Shown: positions 17,218-25,936 of the stretch, piece after piece
How positions within the stretch are numbered: position 1 is the stretch's first letter
How the letters are laid out: each line of letters begins with the position of its first letter
Source of the DNA: Lachnospiraceae bacterium Zagget3
Lineage (GTDB): Bacteria > Bacillota_A > Clostridia > Lachnospirales > Lachnospiraceae
Length of the DNA: 63,980 nucleotides
Assembly (NCBI GenBank): GCA_001941025.1
Contig: MSHE01000005.1
Coordinates: 154,663-218,642 of the forward strand
Direction: 5' to 3'
The notes under the pieces: generated by a model
The model's database searches: none
The model's input: only the letters and a program-made list of their open reading frames with translations
Told to the model about the DNA's origin: nothing
Program-made: the position numbers and the translations under genes

Positions 17218-19602
17218 TCATGTACAGTTTAATAATGCCTGAGCATAAACAGCCTGACCGAGAGATAGTCCTCCGTCGTTAGGAGGAATCAAACGGTGGC
17301 GATATACCATGAGACCGGCGGCGGTCAGCCCGTCCTCACACAAGCGCAGCAACAGGCGGTTTTGAAATACCCCGCCGCTTAAAGCGCAGGCGCGGATTCC
17401 TGTTTCCTGTGAAATGGCCTGGCAGGCGGCAACGATCTGCCGCGCCAGAATCTCATGAAATTCATAGGCCAGCTGCCGGATGTCCGCGCCGGCGAGGCGC
17501 TGCTCCACCAGCCAGCGAACAATCTCGTCCGTCGGAAGCAGGAGTCTGCCATCCTCTATTGCGTGGACCGGATCCACCGGGACGGACGCTGCTGCCCGGC
17601 CTGCCTCGTCTCCTCCAGTTTTCCGCGTTTCCTTCCACGCGTTGTAATCCGGCTTATACTCCTCCGCCCGGAACTCGAGCGTTGTGGCCGCCTCTCCCTC
17701 AAACGTGGATCGCAGGCGGATACCCAGAATTGCGGCAGCCGCGTCGAACAAGCGCCCCGCGCTTGTGGAAATCACGGTATTGATCTGTTTTTCCGCCATC
17801 TGCAGATACACGCGCCGCGTTTCTTCGTCACACAAGTTCAGTCCGCTGATGAGCTCTTCCGCGTGCTCCGGATCGAGCGCCTGGATCATGGCGACCGCGA
17901 TCCGCCAGCCTTCCCGTGCGGAGGCATCACCCCCGATCTGCAAGAACGGTACGATGCTGCCGACACGCTGATAGTCGGTATAGTCCGCGGTTAGGATCTC
18001 GCCACCCCAGATCGTCCCATCCGTGCCGTATCCGGTGCCGTCAAACGAGACGCCGATCACACGCTCTCCCACCGGCACATCGTTTTCCGCCATACAGGAG
18101 AGGATATGCGCATAGTGATGCTGCACTTGAAGGAGCGGCACCTTTGCTTCCTCCGCCAGTTCCTTTGCCACCGTCGTTGTATGGTAGCCGGGATGCAGGT
18201 CGCAGACGATGGCGCCCGGCTGCGCCTCCAACAGTTCCTCCATGCGGTACACGGACTCCGTCAGTGCCTGCACCGTACGGATATCCTCCATGTCGCCCAC
18301 ATAGGGAGAAGGGTAAAACAGCCGGTTTCGGCCGATACAAAACGTATTTTTCAACTCGCCTCCGATAGCAAGCACATCCCCGCTCCAGTCGGTCTCCATC
18401 ATGACCGGCAGCGGCGCAAAGCCGCGGGAACGGCGGATCATGTATGGCTCGCCCCGATAAAAACTCATTACCGAGTCGTCCGCCCGCAGGCGGATCTTTC
18501 GATCGTGGGACAGGATCAGGTCACAAAAGCCGGAAAGTTCAGCCATCGCGTCCTCTTCGGTCCGGCAGATGGGCGCCCCCGAGACATTGCCGCTCGTCAT
18601 GACAAAGCAATCCGTTTTCAGATCCACCTCATCCTTGTAGTCAAATAACAGCATCTGGACCGGCGCGTAGGGAAGCATTACCCCCACATCCGGATTGTCC
18701 GGCGCCACGGAGGGAGCCAGGGAACAGTCTGCCTTCCGTTTTAACAAAAGAATCGGCTTTTGCGGTCCGTCCAATATGTCCCGCTCCGTTTCCGAAAGGA
18801 CACACGCCGCGTCGACCGCCTCCATATCCCGCATCATCACGGCAAACGGTTTCGCCGGACGGGACTTTCGCTCACGCAGCAGACTGACAGCCTCTTCATT
18901 GGTCGCGTCACAGCACAGGTGAAAGCCGCCGATCCCTTTGACCGCGATGATCTGCCCATCCCGAATCGCCAGGCGGGCCATTGTGATCGCCGCACTGCCC
19001 CGCTCCGATCTCCCGAGCAGATAGACTTCCGGCCCGCACTTGTTGCAGCAGACCGGCTGCGCATCATAGCGACGGCTCCCGGGGGAGTAATACTCCCGCG
19101 CGCAGTCAGGGCACATAGGAAACTCCTTCATGCTGGTCCGTTCCCGGTCGTAGGGCATGCCGTCAAGGATCGTCACGCGCGGCCCGCAGGACGTGCAGTT
19201 GATAAACGGATGCAGATAACGCCGGTTTTTCGGATCAAAGAGCTCCTCCCGGCACTTCGGGCAAGTGGCGATATCCGGGGAGACAAAGATGTCACCCGCT
19301 TCCTTTTTGCTGTAGATGATGTCAAAGGAGGTAAACGGGATATCTTCGCAGTCCCGCTCATCCACTTTTAACACAACCGAGCGAGGGGGCGCGTTGTGTT
19401 CCAGTTCGTAAAGGAACCCGCGCAGGCTGTTTTCCTCCCCGCGGAGAAAGATCTCCACATAGGAGCCCCGGTTTGCCACCGTTCCCGTGAGTCCGAGCCG
19501 CATCGCCGTCCGGCTCACAAACGGCCGGAAACCGACGCCCTGCACGATCCCGTGAACCCGGATGTGTTTGGTTGTAAGGTTGTCTGCCCTCTGTTCGCTC
19601 AC
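17218..19602 (-). CDS. hypF: Carbamoyltransferase HypF
   Basis: HypF makes the carbamoyl group from carbamoyl phosphate and passes it to HypE. All four parts are present in the 794-residue protein: an acylphosphatase-like domain (RVHGIVQGVGFRPFVSR), two zinc-finger modules (CPKC/CTSCG and CPDC/CNKCG), a YrdC domain (AVKGIGGFHLCCDATNEEA, KSRPAKPFAVMM) and the Kae1-like carbamoyltransferase (VQHHYAHILSCMAEN, GVSFDGTGYGTDG, CALSGGVFQNRLL). The start is a GTG at 19600-19602 after GAGGAATAGC, three bases after the upstream nitrogenase-like gene, so the hyp genes are joined to that operon. Confidence 0.96.
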   Translation of the reverse strand: MSEQRADNLTTKHIRVHGIVQGVGFRPFVSRTAMRLGLTGTVANRGSYVEIFLRGEENSLRGFLYELEHNAPPRSVVLKVDERDCEDIPFTSFDIIYSKKEAGDIFVSPDIATCPKCREELFDPKNRRYLHPFINCTSCGPRVTILDGMPYDRERTSMKEFPMCPDCAREYYSPGSRRYDAQPVCCNKCGPEVYLLGRSERGSAAITMARLAIRDGQIIAVKGIGGFHLCCDATNEEAVSLLRERKSRPAKPFAVMMRDMEAVDAACVLSETERDILDGPQKPILLLKRKADCSLAPSVAPDNPDVGVMLPYAPVQMLLFDYKDEVDLKTDCFVMTSGNVSGAPICRTEEDAMAELSGFCDLILSHDRKIRLRADDSVMSFYRGEPYMIRRSRGFAPLPVMMETDWSGDVLAIGGELKNTFCIGRNRLFYPSPYVGDMEDIRTVQALTESVYRMEELLEAQPGAIVCDLHPGYHTTTVAKELAEEAKVPLLQVQHHYAHILSCMAENDVPVGERVIGVSFDGTGYGTDGTIWGGEILTADYTDYQRVGSIVPFLQIGGDASAREGWRIAVAMIQALDPEHAEELISGLNLCDEETRRVYLQMAEKQINTVISTSAGRLFDAAAAILGIRLRSTFEGEAATTLEFRAEEYKPDYNAWKETRKTGGDEAGRAAASVPVDPVHAIEDGRLLLPTDEIVRWLVEQRLAGADIRQLAYEFHEILARQIVAACQAISQETGIRACALSGGVFQNRLLLRLCEDGLTAAGLMVYRHRLIPPNDGGLSLGQAVYAQALLNCT

Positions 19603-19605
19603 GCG

Positions 19606-20751
19606 CTATTCCTCTTCCAAAATGCCCGACACCGCAAAGTGCGGACACGCGATAAATGTTCCGTCAAAGTTTCGCAGCGCCCGCCGAAACCGCGGGTCGC
19701 CAATCACCACATCAAATTGTCCATCTTCCACGTAGAGAGCAAATTGCTCCTCCTCGTCAAACGTGACGTCCCCTGGTTCCGCCAACTCCGGGAGCTGCAG
19801 GAACCAGGTGCCGCAGACGATCTCCGCGTCACTGCCGCTGGGCCGCGCCGCCGGGTTTATCTCCTCACTCGCGCGCCCGCCACGGAGAATCCGCCGTATC
19901 TCGTTGGCCGCCACCTGCTGGTGGACGATCAGGATTCGCCTGTTGCCGGAATGGCTTTCGCCCGAAGCATCCCCATCTGTCACACCCTCGCGCAGACTGC
20001 GCAGCGTTTCCAAAAACGTCTCACTGAAAAACGGATAACCGACCTCATAGGGTGTACCGAAAGTCTCCTCCAGGTACTCTGCCGCGGCAATCCCCGCCGG
20101 AGAGACGACCAGATTTTTCTCCACGCTTCCGGCTTGCCTGACTTCCGCAAGACCCGCACCCATACCATAGCAATAGGCCTGGGAAAAGCCCTGCTCTCTC
20201 GCATACTGTTCGAGTGCCGGCCCCGGCTCCGTGCGGCTGATGTCCAGCGGCGTACTGCCGATGATGCCAAGGATGCCGTCTTTCTTGTCCGCCGCTTTCG
20301 CGAACGTGCGAAACAGTTCCAGATACGCTTCCCGTTCCCCCACATCGTAGAGGCGTGTTCCCGTGCAGGGAAACGTCAGCACCGGCAGCCCGGTCCGCTC
20401 TTCTGCCATTTTTCGCAGCGCGTCGAAATCCGTCGCGATCACGGCGGGCACCGGCGTGCCGATCAGCACGGCAAATGAGGTGTCCATATGATCTGCCGCG
20501 TCCGCGAGCTTTTCGATGAGAAGCTCATCCCGCCCGAGGATCGCGTCCATGTCGCGCAGGCCCGCGGAAAAAATGGCGTTTGGTTTATCTCCCTGCCCGG
20601 CAAACCATCGCGGCTCGTCAAACCCACAGATGTTGCCCGTGCAGCCCCCGGCATCGCAGATGACGAGGAGCCCGTCAAGGCCGTAGAGGGCCGAGACGAC
20701 ACCGGACTGATCCGGGGCAAAGGGGGCAAGGGTTTTCAAAAGTCCTCTCAT
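19606..20751 (-). CDS. Nitrogenase-like component 1 protein, K-type, pair 2
   Basis: A 381-residue member of the nitrogenase component 1 / oxidoreductase superfamily, not an ordinary NifK. The N-terminal core reads GVVSALYGLDGLLVICDAGG then GFDEPRWF, with Cys at 32, 37 and 42; the later cluster-Cys position found in true nitrogenases is replaced by LIGTPVPAVIATD. The segment EYLEETFGTPYEVGYPF is the usual third Rossmann module. It is a clear paralogue of the gene at 23244-24461 (shared EPRW, P-PIP/V-P and TPY-GVP/GYP segments). Presumed partner of the protein at 20768-22072. Substrate unknown. Confidence 0.85.
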   Translation of the reverse strand: MRGLLKTLAPFAPDQSGVVSALYGLDGLLVICDAGGCTGNICGFDEPRWFAGQGDKPNAIFSAGLRDMDAILGRDELLIEKLADAADHMDTSFAVLIGTPVPAVIATDFDALRKMAEERTGLPVLTFPCTGTRLYDVGEREAYLELFRTFAKAADKKDGILGIIGSTPLDISRTEPGPALEQYAREQGFSQAYCYGMGAGLAEVRQAGSVEKNLVVSPAGIAAAEYLEETFGTPYEVGYPFFSETFLETLRSLREGVTDGDASGESHSGNRRILIVHQQVAANEIRRILRGGRASEEINPAARPSGSDAEIVCGTWFLQLPELAEPGDVTFDEEEQFALYVEDGQFDVVIGDPRFRRALRNFDGTFIACPHFAVSGILEEE

Positions 20752-20767
20752 GAAAACATTCCTTTCA

Positions 20768-22072
20768 TTAAGCCGGCTGTTTCCGGCTCGTCATGATCTG
20801 GTCCATCTCCCGGAACAGATCCCGCAAGCCCTGATACCCGAACGGTTTGCGCTCCGCGTTCCACGGAAGATTCGGCGCGTCCGGATGATAATACGCGGCG
20901 TCCTGTCCGAGCGTAAGGTCCGGTTCGCCCTCACCGCAATGGTAGTTGAGCATGGTCGGCGAGAGGTTCGAGTAAATCCTCGTCTCGGGACTTTGTTCCG
21001 CAATCCGCTTTATATAGATAAAGTTGGCCGCCGTAACGGTTCCATAGATCTCGCTCACCCGATGCCCATAGCGCAGGAGCGCGAGGGAAAGTTCGAACGG
21101 ATCCGCGTTGATCCACTCTCCCACGGCAAAGGTCGTCTGCGGAAAGTGTTCCGAAAACGCGTCCACGGCCTCCTGAGCCTCCGCGTAGTAAGTTTCATCG
21201 TCAATCGCTCTGCCGATAGCCGATCCTAGAAGTTCATACTGATTCCGAATCTTGTCGATCTGGTAGACGCGCGTCAGTTCTATGGACGGGATCCCCAACC
21301 GCTCCTTAAAATCCTCCGCCGCCAACCGGCTCTCCGGATTCAGAATAAGATTAAAGTTCGCCTCCGCCATGGCCTGATAATCGGCAAATGTTTCACATCG
21401 GGAGATCTCACGGATCGTCTCGACCCCGGCCTGCCGCAGGATCGCGTACAACTCCGTGCTCTCCTCATACGGCGCAAACTCCCCAAGAAGGTTCGCCGCG
21501 CGGGGTTCCCGCTTTCGCGGCTCCAGCAGCTCATAAACAGTTTTTCGCACCGACGCCATCGGCGGAACGCGGCCCTCGCGGGTCAGCGCGTACATATAGC
21601 AGGGAAGCACCGGCACGCCGACCGCCTCCGTCGCCTGCCGGCAGACACGCTCCATATCCGTGCCGAGCAGCGCGTCCACACAGGTGATGCAGATCATCAC
21701 CGCGGTCGGTTTTTCCGGGCAGGTTTCCACCACTTCCCGCACGGCATCCGTGATCCGGTCCAGATGGCGCCCGGTCACGATGTCCGTCTCGTCCTGCAGG
21801 AGGTAGAAAAAGCGCTCGCCGTATGGGCCGGTCGGATCGAGCATCGTCGTATTGCGTCCGCAGCAGCCCGGCGACACAAGGAGCATCACCGAACCCGGGA
21901 TCGCGAGACCCGCGCGCTTCACCCCGAATCCCTGCGCGCCCGGCGAATTAAACGCCAGCGTTGCCGGGGAACTGTAGATCAGGTGCTTCGCGGACTGCAG
22001 TTCGGGCGGGATGTTGTCTTTCCCTTTTTCTGCAAGGGCCTCAGCTGTAATAAAATAGGGCTTATTGTTCAT
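20768..22072 (-). CDS. Nitrogenase-like component 1 protein, D-type, pair 2
   Basis: A 434-residue nitrogenase-superfamily protein. Visible are LIYSSPATLAFNSPGAQGFG, then VSPGCCGRNTT (Cys 70, 71) and MICITCVDALLGTD (Cys 131), which align with two of the three P-cluster Cys of NifD; where NifD has its first Cys there is YSSPA. The same YSSPA occurs in the protein at 24458-25927, so the two are paralogues. It is 16 bases upstream of its K-type partner. The start ATG lacks a convincing ribosome site and lies just downstream of a toxin-like element, which may have changed its 5' region. Confidence 0.85.
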   Translation of the reverse strand: MNNKPYFITAEALAEKGKDNIPPELQSAKHLIYSSPATLAFNSPGAQGFGVKRAGLAIPGSVMLLVSPGCCGRNTTMLDPTGPYGERFFYLLQDETDIVTGRHLDRITDAVREVVETCPEKPTAVMICITCVDALLGTDMERVCRQATEAVGVPVLPCYMYALTREGRVPPMASVRKTVYELLEPRKREPRAANLLGEFAPYEESTELYAILRQAGVETIREISRCETFADYQAMAEANFNLILNPESRLAAEDFKERLGIPSIELTRVYQIDKIRNQYELLGSAIGRAIDDETYYAEAQEAVDAFSEHFPQTTFAVGEWINADPFELSLALLRYGHRVSEIYGTVTAANFIYIKRIAEQSPETRIYSNLSPTMLNYHCGEGEPDLTLGQDAAYYHPDAPNLPWNAERKPFGYQGLRDLFREMDQIMTSRKQPA

Positions 22073-22114
22073 GTTTTACAACCAATTCATGCTAAAGTCT
22101 AACGCTTCTATATC

Positions 22115-22143
22115 TTGTAAGTCGAACGTTTGTTTGTTATAAT
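22115..22143 (+). promoter_or_regulatory. Promoter of the small toxin-like peptide gene
   Basis: TTGTAA (22115-22120), a 17-base spacer and TATAAT (22138-22143) on the plus strand. Start would fall at about 22151, exactly where the inverted-repeat sequence GGCACTGCCGA begins. Confidence 0.75.
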
Positions 22144-22252
22144 AAATATAGGCACTGCCGAATACGGTAGGCGGTTAGTCTTCTACGGAGGACTGCGACC
22201 TCCGATTACATAGAAATCTCTACGGAGAAATCTACGAAAGGAGGATCTGCTT

Positions 22253-22351
22253 ATGCTAACAATCGAAATCTTGATTGCAGTGATTTGTCTCTGCTTAACC
22301 TCTTTTGGTCTTGGTTACTCGATTGGTAAGAGTAGCTGGGCAAAAAAATAA
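22253..22351 (+). CDS. 32-residue hydrophobic peptide, putative type I toxin
   Basis: A short reading frame starting at ATG 22253 after a perfect AAAGGAGG (spacing 8). The peptide has an N-terminal MLTIEILIAV, a single membrane-spanning stretch (about residues 4-24, with two Cys and FGLGYSIG) and a charged tail ending SSWAKK. Size, one helix and basic tail are typical of type I toxins such as Fst, TxpA or BsrG, but I cannot place it in a named family. Upstream, CGGAGG (22186-22191) pairs with CCTCCG (22199-22204), and the latter could instead mask the ribosome site. It is opposite in direction to the surrounding operon. Confidence 0.7.
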   Translation: MLTIEILIAVICLCLTSFGLGYSIGKSSWAKK

Positions 22352-22431
22352 CCGCCCATAGCCTGAAAAACTTGGCGGTTATTTTATGACTGCAAGACCA
22401 GACTAGCCGTCTATCGGCAGTGCCTTTCTAT
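22343..22431 (-). ncRNA. Putative antisense RNA (antitoxin) to the toxin-like gene
   Basis: On the minus strand TTGACT (22460-22465), a 17-base spacer and TATTAT (22437-22442) form a strong promoter aimed into the 3' part of the toxin-like gene. The RNA would start near 22430 and end at the hairpin 22350-22380, which on this strand is followed by seven T's (22343-22348 and 22342). The predicted RNA of about 85-90 nt overlaps the toxin stop codon and terminator. RNA ends are inferred. Confidence 0.6.
22350..22380. terminator. Bidirectional terminator of the toxin/antisense pair
   Basis: AACCGCC (22350-22356) pairs with GGCGGTT (22374-22380). The plus-strand side is followed by ATTTTAT, the minus-strand side by a seven-T run, so it should work in both directions and best for the antisense RNA. 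Confidence 0.7.
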
Positions 22432-22436
22432 CTAGT

Positions 22437-22465
22437 ATAATAGCACTACTGACCGCCAAAGTCAA
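22437..22465 (-). promoter_or_regulatory. Antisense RNA promoter
   Basis: TTGACT-17-TATTAT on the minus strand, in the 130 bases between the nifH-like gene and the toxin-like element. It could also feed transcription into the second nitrogenase-like pair if the terminator is read through. Confidence 0.7.
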
Positions 22466-22479
22466 TTTATATGAAACTG

Positions 22480-23226
22480 CTAATTTAGCAGTTTCCCTGC
22501 CAAGGCAAGATACCCTTGACTGATAGGAAGATCCGAATCTCCCTCAATTACTGTCACGCCCTCCTCCTCAAATCGTGTGATGTCCGAACTGCGAGGAATA
22601 TCCGCGATAATTTCAAGTCCATTTTCCTCCGCGAAGGTTTCCACCTTCTCACGCTCCCGCTCGACATCCCTGCGGTTTAGAACGATACCCCGCACCTTGG
22701 CATAGCCGCGGTCGGCGAAGTTGTTCACCGCCGTATTGATGTTGTTCGCGGCATAGAGCGACATCTTCTCTCCCGAGGTGACGATCAAGACCTGTTCGGC
22801 ATATCCCTGTCGGATCGGCGCGGCAAATCCGCCGCAGACCACATCGCCCAAGACATCGTAAAGTACCACATCCGGCTGATAGGTCTCAAAGAGTTCCAAG
22901 TTCTCCAGAATGCCGAACGTCGTCAAGATCCCGCGCCCCGCGCAGCCGAGTCCAGGCGTCGGTCCGCCGGTCTCGATGCAGAGCACACCGCCGAAACCCT
23001 CGCGCGCGATCTCCTCCAGCCGCTCCGGCTCCGCGTCATGCTCCCGCATATAATCCATCACAGACGGCAGCGGCTGTCCGCCGAGCAGATGAATCGTGGA
23101 GTCCGCTTTCGGATCGCAGCCGATCTGGACAACACGCTTTCCCTGCAGCGCAAAGGCCGCCGCCAGGTTCGCCGTGGTGGTGGACTTTCCGATTCCGCCT
23201 TTTCCGTAAATTGCCAGTTTTAACAT
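22480..23226 (-). CDS. NifH-like nitrogenase reductase-type ATPase
   Basis: A 248-residue NifH/BchL-superfamily protein that should form a homodimer with one shared [4Fe-4S] cluster and pass electrons to component 1 with ATP hydrolysis. The P-loop is GKGGIGKST (8-16), switch regions CDPKADST and [15 protein letters not shown] are intact, and the two cluster ligands are Cys95 (GLGCAGRGI) and Cys131. It is about 40 residues shorter than Azotobacter NifH, lacking the C-terminal extension, like other nitrogenase-like reductases. It lies 17 bases after pair 1 and is the only reductase in the window, so it probably serves both component 1 pairs. Confidence 0.92.
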   Translation of the reverse strand: MLKLAIYGKGGIGKSTTTANLAAAFALQGKRVVQIGCDPKADSTIHLLGGQPLPSVMDYMREHDAEPERLEEIAREGFGGVLCIETGGPTPGLGCAGRGILTTFGILENLELFETYQPDVVLYDVLGDVVCGGFAAPIRQGYAEQVLIVTSGEKMSLYAANNINTAVNNFADRGYAKVRGIVLNRRDVEREREKVETFAEENGLEIIADIPRSSDITRFEEEGVTVIEGDSDLPISQGYLALAGKLLN

Positions 23227-23243
23227 ATCTGTTTACTCTCCAA

Positions 23244-24461
23244 TCAGGATAATTTTCTTGCGATCAGGTTCGGCATCTCCTTCTCATAGATCCGCCCGGA
23301 AAATGCTGTATGCGGCAAAGGATAAAAAGTCTTCCCCGCACAGAGCGGCCGATACAGCGGATCCGCGATCACCGCGCCCGCCTTCGCAATCTCACGGACC
23401 ACATCGTCCTCCTCCGGTGTGGCTGCATCGTCTGGGCGAAGCAGCTCCGCTCCGGACTCCAGCGGGCACAGGACCCGCACATGTATACCGCATTCCATCT
23501 CGATTGCCACCGCGAGCGAGGCAGCGGTGACCGCTTCGCCAATGATCACGCGGGAAAGCTCCCAACGCGAGTTTTCTTCCAAAAGGTCGCCCCGGTAAGC
23601 GATAATGCCTTCTTTCGAATCGTCCGGATGAGACGCGGCCCGCCGCACCGTCTCCGCAAGCGCTTCAGAAAAATCTTCACCATACGGAACCCCGATCACA
23701 TAGGGCGTACCAAAGCGTTCCTGCAACCATTTCGCCGCGGCCAGCCCACCTGCGGAAACCACAAGGTTTACCTGCGCGTCCGGCAGACGCGCGATGTCTT
23801 CCAACGCACAGCCCATCGCGAGGCAGGTGCCGTTTCGCATCCCATGATCCGCGACCCACCGCTGCATCGCCTCCACATTGCCATTCACGGAGAAGTCGAG
23901 CGGCGTTGCGCCGAGCAAGTTCACGGCTAGACCTGCGTCCTGCCCAGTCGCAGAGACCGGGTTGCTCCTCCCATGCGGCTTCTGCTGGCCGGCCTCGTAT
24001 AAACTGCCAGGCTGCGCCCCAGCATACGCCCGCACGATCTCTTCCAGCGCTTTCGACACACCAAGCGTGTAGTCATGCATCCCGTTCGCGTAAAAGGCAA
24101 AGCCCGGTATTCCTGTCCGGTTTTGCACGATCCGCGCGATGGCGGAAAGGTCCGTTCCGATCATATAGGGGATCGGGGCGTCCACAAGGGCGATAAACTT
24201 CGGCTGCAGCTTCTCCGCCGTCTCGAGAAGGTCCCCGATAAACTTGTCGTCATCCCCGAGGATCGCCTCCTTCTCGGAGATCGCGGAGATATAGATCATA
24301 CTGTCCATATCGTACCAGCGCGGCTCGTCGTGCGTCGTATAGGTCGAATTACAGCCGGAGGCATCGTGCATCACGATCATCCCGCCGAGCTCATACAGCG
24401 CGGAGCAGACGCCAAACACATCCGAGGAATAGGTTGAAGTAAGTCCCGTCACCTGTCTCAT
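23244..24461 (-). CDS. Nitrogenase-like component 1 protein, K-type, pair 1
   Basis: A 405-residue nitrogenase-superfamily protein. The N-terminus reads FGVCSALYELGGMIVMHDAS then GCNSTYTTHDEPRWY, with Cys at 19 and 37; the later Cys is replaced by LVDAPIPYMIGTD. GATPLDF and FGTPYVIGVPYGEDF follow as in component 1 folds. I chose the ATG at 24461, which overlaps the stop of the D-type gene as ATGA; a GTG 15 bases upstream is possible. Presumed partner of 24458-25927 in an alpha2beta2-type complex. It may contribute an Asp or fewer Cys to the shared cluster, as BchB does. Confidence 0.85.
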   Translation of the reverse strand: MRQVTGLTSTYSSDVFGVCSALYELGGMIVMHDASGCNSTYTTHDEPRWYDMDSMIYISAISEKEAILGDDDKFIGDLLETAEKLQPKFIALVDAPIPYMIGTDLSAIARIVQNRTGIPGFAFYANGMHDYTLGVSKALEEIVRAYAGAQPGSLYEAGQQKPHGRSNPVSATGQDAGLAVNLLGATPLDFSVNGNVEAMQRWVADHGMRNGTCLAMGCALEDIARLPDAQVNLVVSAGGLAAAKWLQERFGTPYVIGVPYGEDFSEALAETVRRAASHPDDSKEGIIAYRGDLLEENSRWELSRVIIGEAVTAASLAVAIEMECGIHVRVLCPLESGAELLRPDDAATPEEDDVVREIAKAGAVIADPLYRPLCAGKTFYPLPHTAFSGRIYEKEMPNLIARKLS

Positions 24462-25927
24462 ACGCAGCTCTCGCACCCGTAGCCCTTCTGCTGGATCAAT
24501 GTCTTCCGGTCCTTTGTGTGAAGGAAAGCGTCCTCCATCAGTTCCATGACCTGTACGATTCCGTCAAACCCATAATATCCTCCGCTCTCCGCGACATTCA
24601 CGAAGTGATCTGTGCCGGCGAAGTACGCCGCCTTCTGGCCAACCGCGAGGACTGGGCCTGCCCGGCGGTCAATTGCTCCCGCAAAGCTCTCTGCCAGGGC
24701 GCCTCCGTCCGAGGCTGGAGACGCCTCACCTTCGCCAGCCGCCCCGTGCACAAAGCGCATGGCCGGACGGGCCGTCGCGGAGATCCGGATGTCCGGGAAA
24801 TGTTCCCGGATCCACAAAAAGTTTTCTTCGTCTTCCGGCACAAAGGCATCCGCGTAGATCTCCGTCACGTGAAAGCCATGTTCCAAAAGCATCCGCGCAA
24901 AGCTCAAGATCCGAAACGTAAACGTATAGTCCAGTACGCTCGGGGTCTCCCCGATCACGTCCGCCGCATGCGCGATCGCGCGTTCGGCGCGTTCACGGTC
25001 CGCCGTCAGATCGGGCGGATCGATCCCCAGTGCCTCCGCGAGCCGCCCATACGTTTCCTCCAGCTCGTCCGCGTCATAGGAAAAGGGCAGATAGAGATAG
25101 TCCATTCCCAGCCGCCGCTTCACATCCTCGGCCGCCTTGCGGCCGGTCGGATCATAGACGAGGTTTAAGCGGGCGTCCGCCATCCGCAGATAATCGTCAA
25201 ACGTCTCGCACCGATGCAGGTCCCAGAACTCGTATCCGGCCTCCTCCACGATCCGCACGAGCTCCGAGGAGCGCGCCGTCATAAGATTGCTGCCGATCAG
25301 ATTGACCTTCTTCGTGGCACAGGCCTCCTCCTCTTCTCCGGCCGCCTCCGTGTCGCCACCGGTGTCTTCCTGTGCCGGCTTGCCGGTGTCTGCCCGTTCC
25401 CACATCCGGTACATCTGGATCTGCATCCGTATGGTCGGTGTCATCCCGCTCTTCCGAAGTGTCGGGATCATATAACAGTCCAAAAAGTGAATATCCGGAA
25501 ACCGTTCGCGAAGCGCGGCAAATACCGGTTTCTGCTCATAGGCCAGGAAAAAGTGCTGGCAGCTGATAAAGAGCAGGATCGCCCGCGGTCGGTACGGCAG
25601 CTTGTCGATGATGTCGGCGACACCCTCGATCATCAACTCCTCCATGCCGCCCTGCAGCACGTTTTCTTCCCGCACTTCGATCGCGGAGTAACGGTCGAGC
25701 GCGTTCATCTCCGCCGCGGTGAGAACGACGCCCCGCAGGCACCCCTTCGCGCAGACAAAGATCTCATGGGCTTCCGGGATCAGCATCCCCGTATGAGCAA
25801 TATTCCACATACCGCGCGCGGGGGAGCTGTACTCCAGCCCTTCATAAAACGGCATCGGAAAAGCCGCTTCCGAGATGGGAAGCTCTGCCTGTTTTGTCTT
25901 TTCGCACTCTCCGACCTTTGTTAACAT
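24458..25927 (-). CDS. Nitrogenase-like component 1 protein, D-type, pair 1
   Basis: A 489-residue nitrogenase-superfamily protein. LEYSSPARGMWNIAHTG is followed by IFVCAKGCLRGVVL (Cys 59, 63) and LLFISCQHFFLAYE (Cys 123), matching two of three NifD P-cluster Cys positions. ENVLQGGMEELMIEGV matches the segment after the second Cys in NifD/NifE proteins. An acidic insert rich in Glu and Gly lies around residues 185-210, and the protein ends in GCESCV, an extra C-terminal Cys pair (485, 488) not usual for the family. It begins 9 bases after the HAD gene. Function is not established. Confidence 0.87.
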   Translation of the reverse strand: MLTKVGECEKTKQAELPISEAAFPMPFYEGLEYSSPARGMWNIAHTGMLIPEAHEIFVCAKGCLRGVVLTAAEMNALDRYSAIEVREENVLQGGMEELMIEGVADIIDKLPYRPRAILLFISCQHFFLAYEQKPVFAALRERFPDIHFLDCYMIPTLRKSGMTPTIRMQIQMYRMWERADTGKPAQEDTGGDTEAAGEEEEACATKKVNLIGSNLMTARSSELVRIVEEAGYEFWDLHRCETFDDYLRMADARLNLVYDPTGRKAAEDVKRRLGMDYLYLPFSYDADELEETYGRLAEALGIDPPDLTADRERAERAIAHAADVIGETPSVLDYTFTFRILSFARMLLEHGFHVTEIYADAFVPEDEENFLWIREHFPDIRISATARPAMRFVHGAAGEGEASPASDGGALAESFAGAIDRRAGPVLAVGQKAAYFAGTDHFVNVAESGGYYGFDGIVQVMELMEDAFLHTKDRKTLIQQKGYGCESCV

Positions 25928-25936
25928 CAAGTTCCC

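Larger units (their letters stand above)
22151..22424. repeat. Element bounded by 11-bp inverted repeats around the toxin-like gene
   Basis: GGCACTGCCGA (22151-22161) is the exact reverse complement of TCGGCAGTGCC (22414-22424). Just inside, GGCGGTTAGTC (22170-22180) pairs with GACTAGCCGTC (22401-22411) allowing two G-U pairs. The ends of a full-length RNA could thus pair over long range, as in several type I toxin mRNAs. No target-site duplication is visible at the edges, which argues against a simple transposed element. Confidence 0.65.

Noticed and set aside
22151..22424. MITE or insertion sequence
   Set aside because: Inverted ends are present, but no target-site duplication is visible and the ends fit RNA pairing with mapped promoters; not fully excluded.
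19606..25927. Annotation as a true nitrogenase (NifDK/NifEN) for N2 fixation
   Set aside because: The Cys pattern is incomplete, no NifB is present, and sequence resemblance is to divergent nitrogenase-like proteins.
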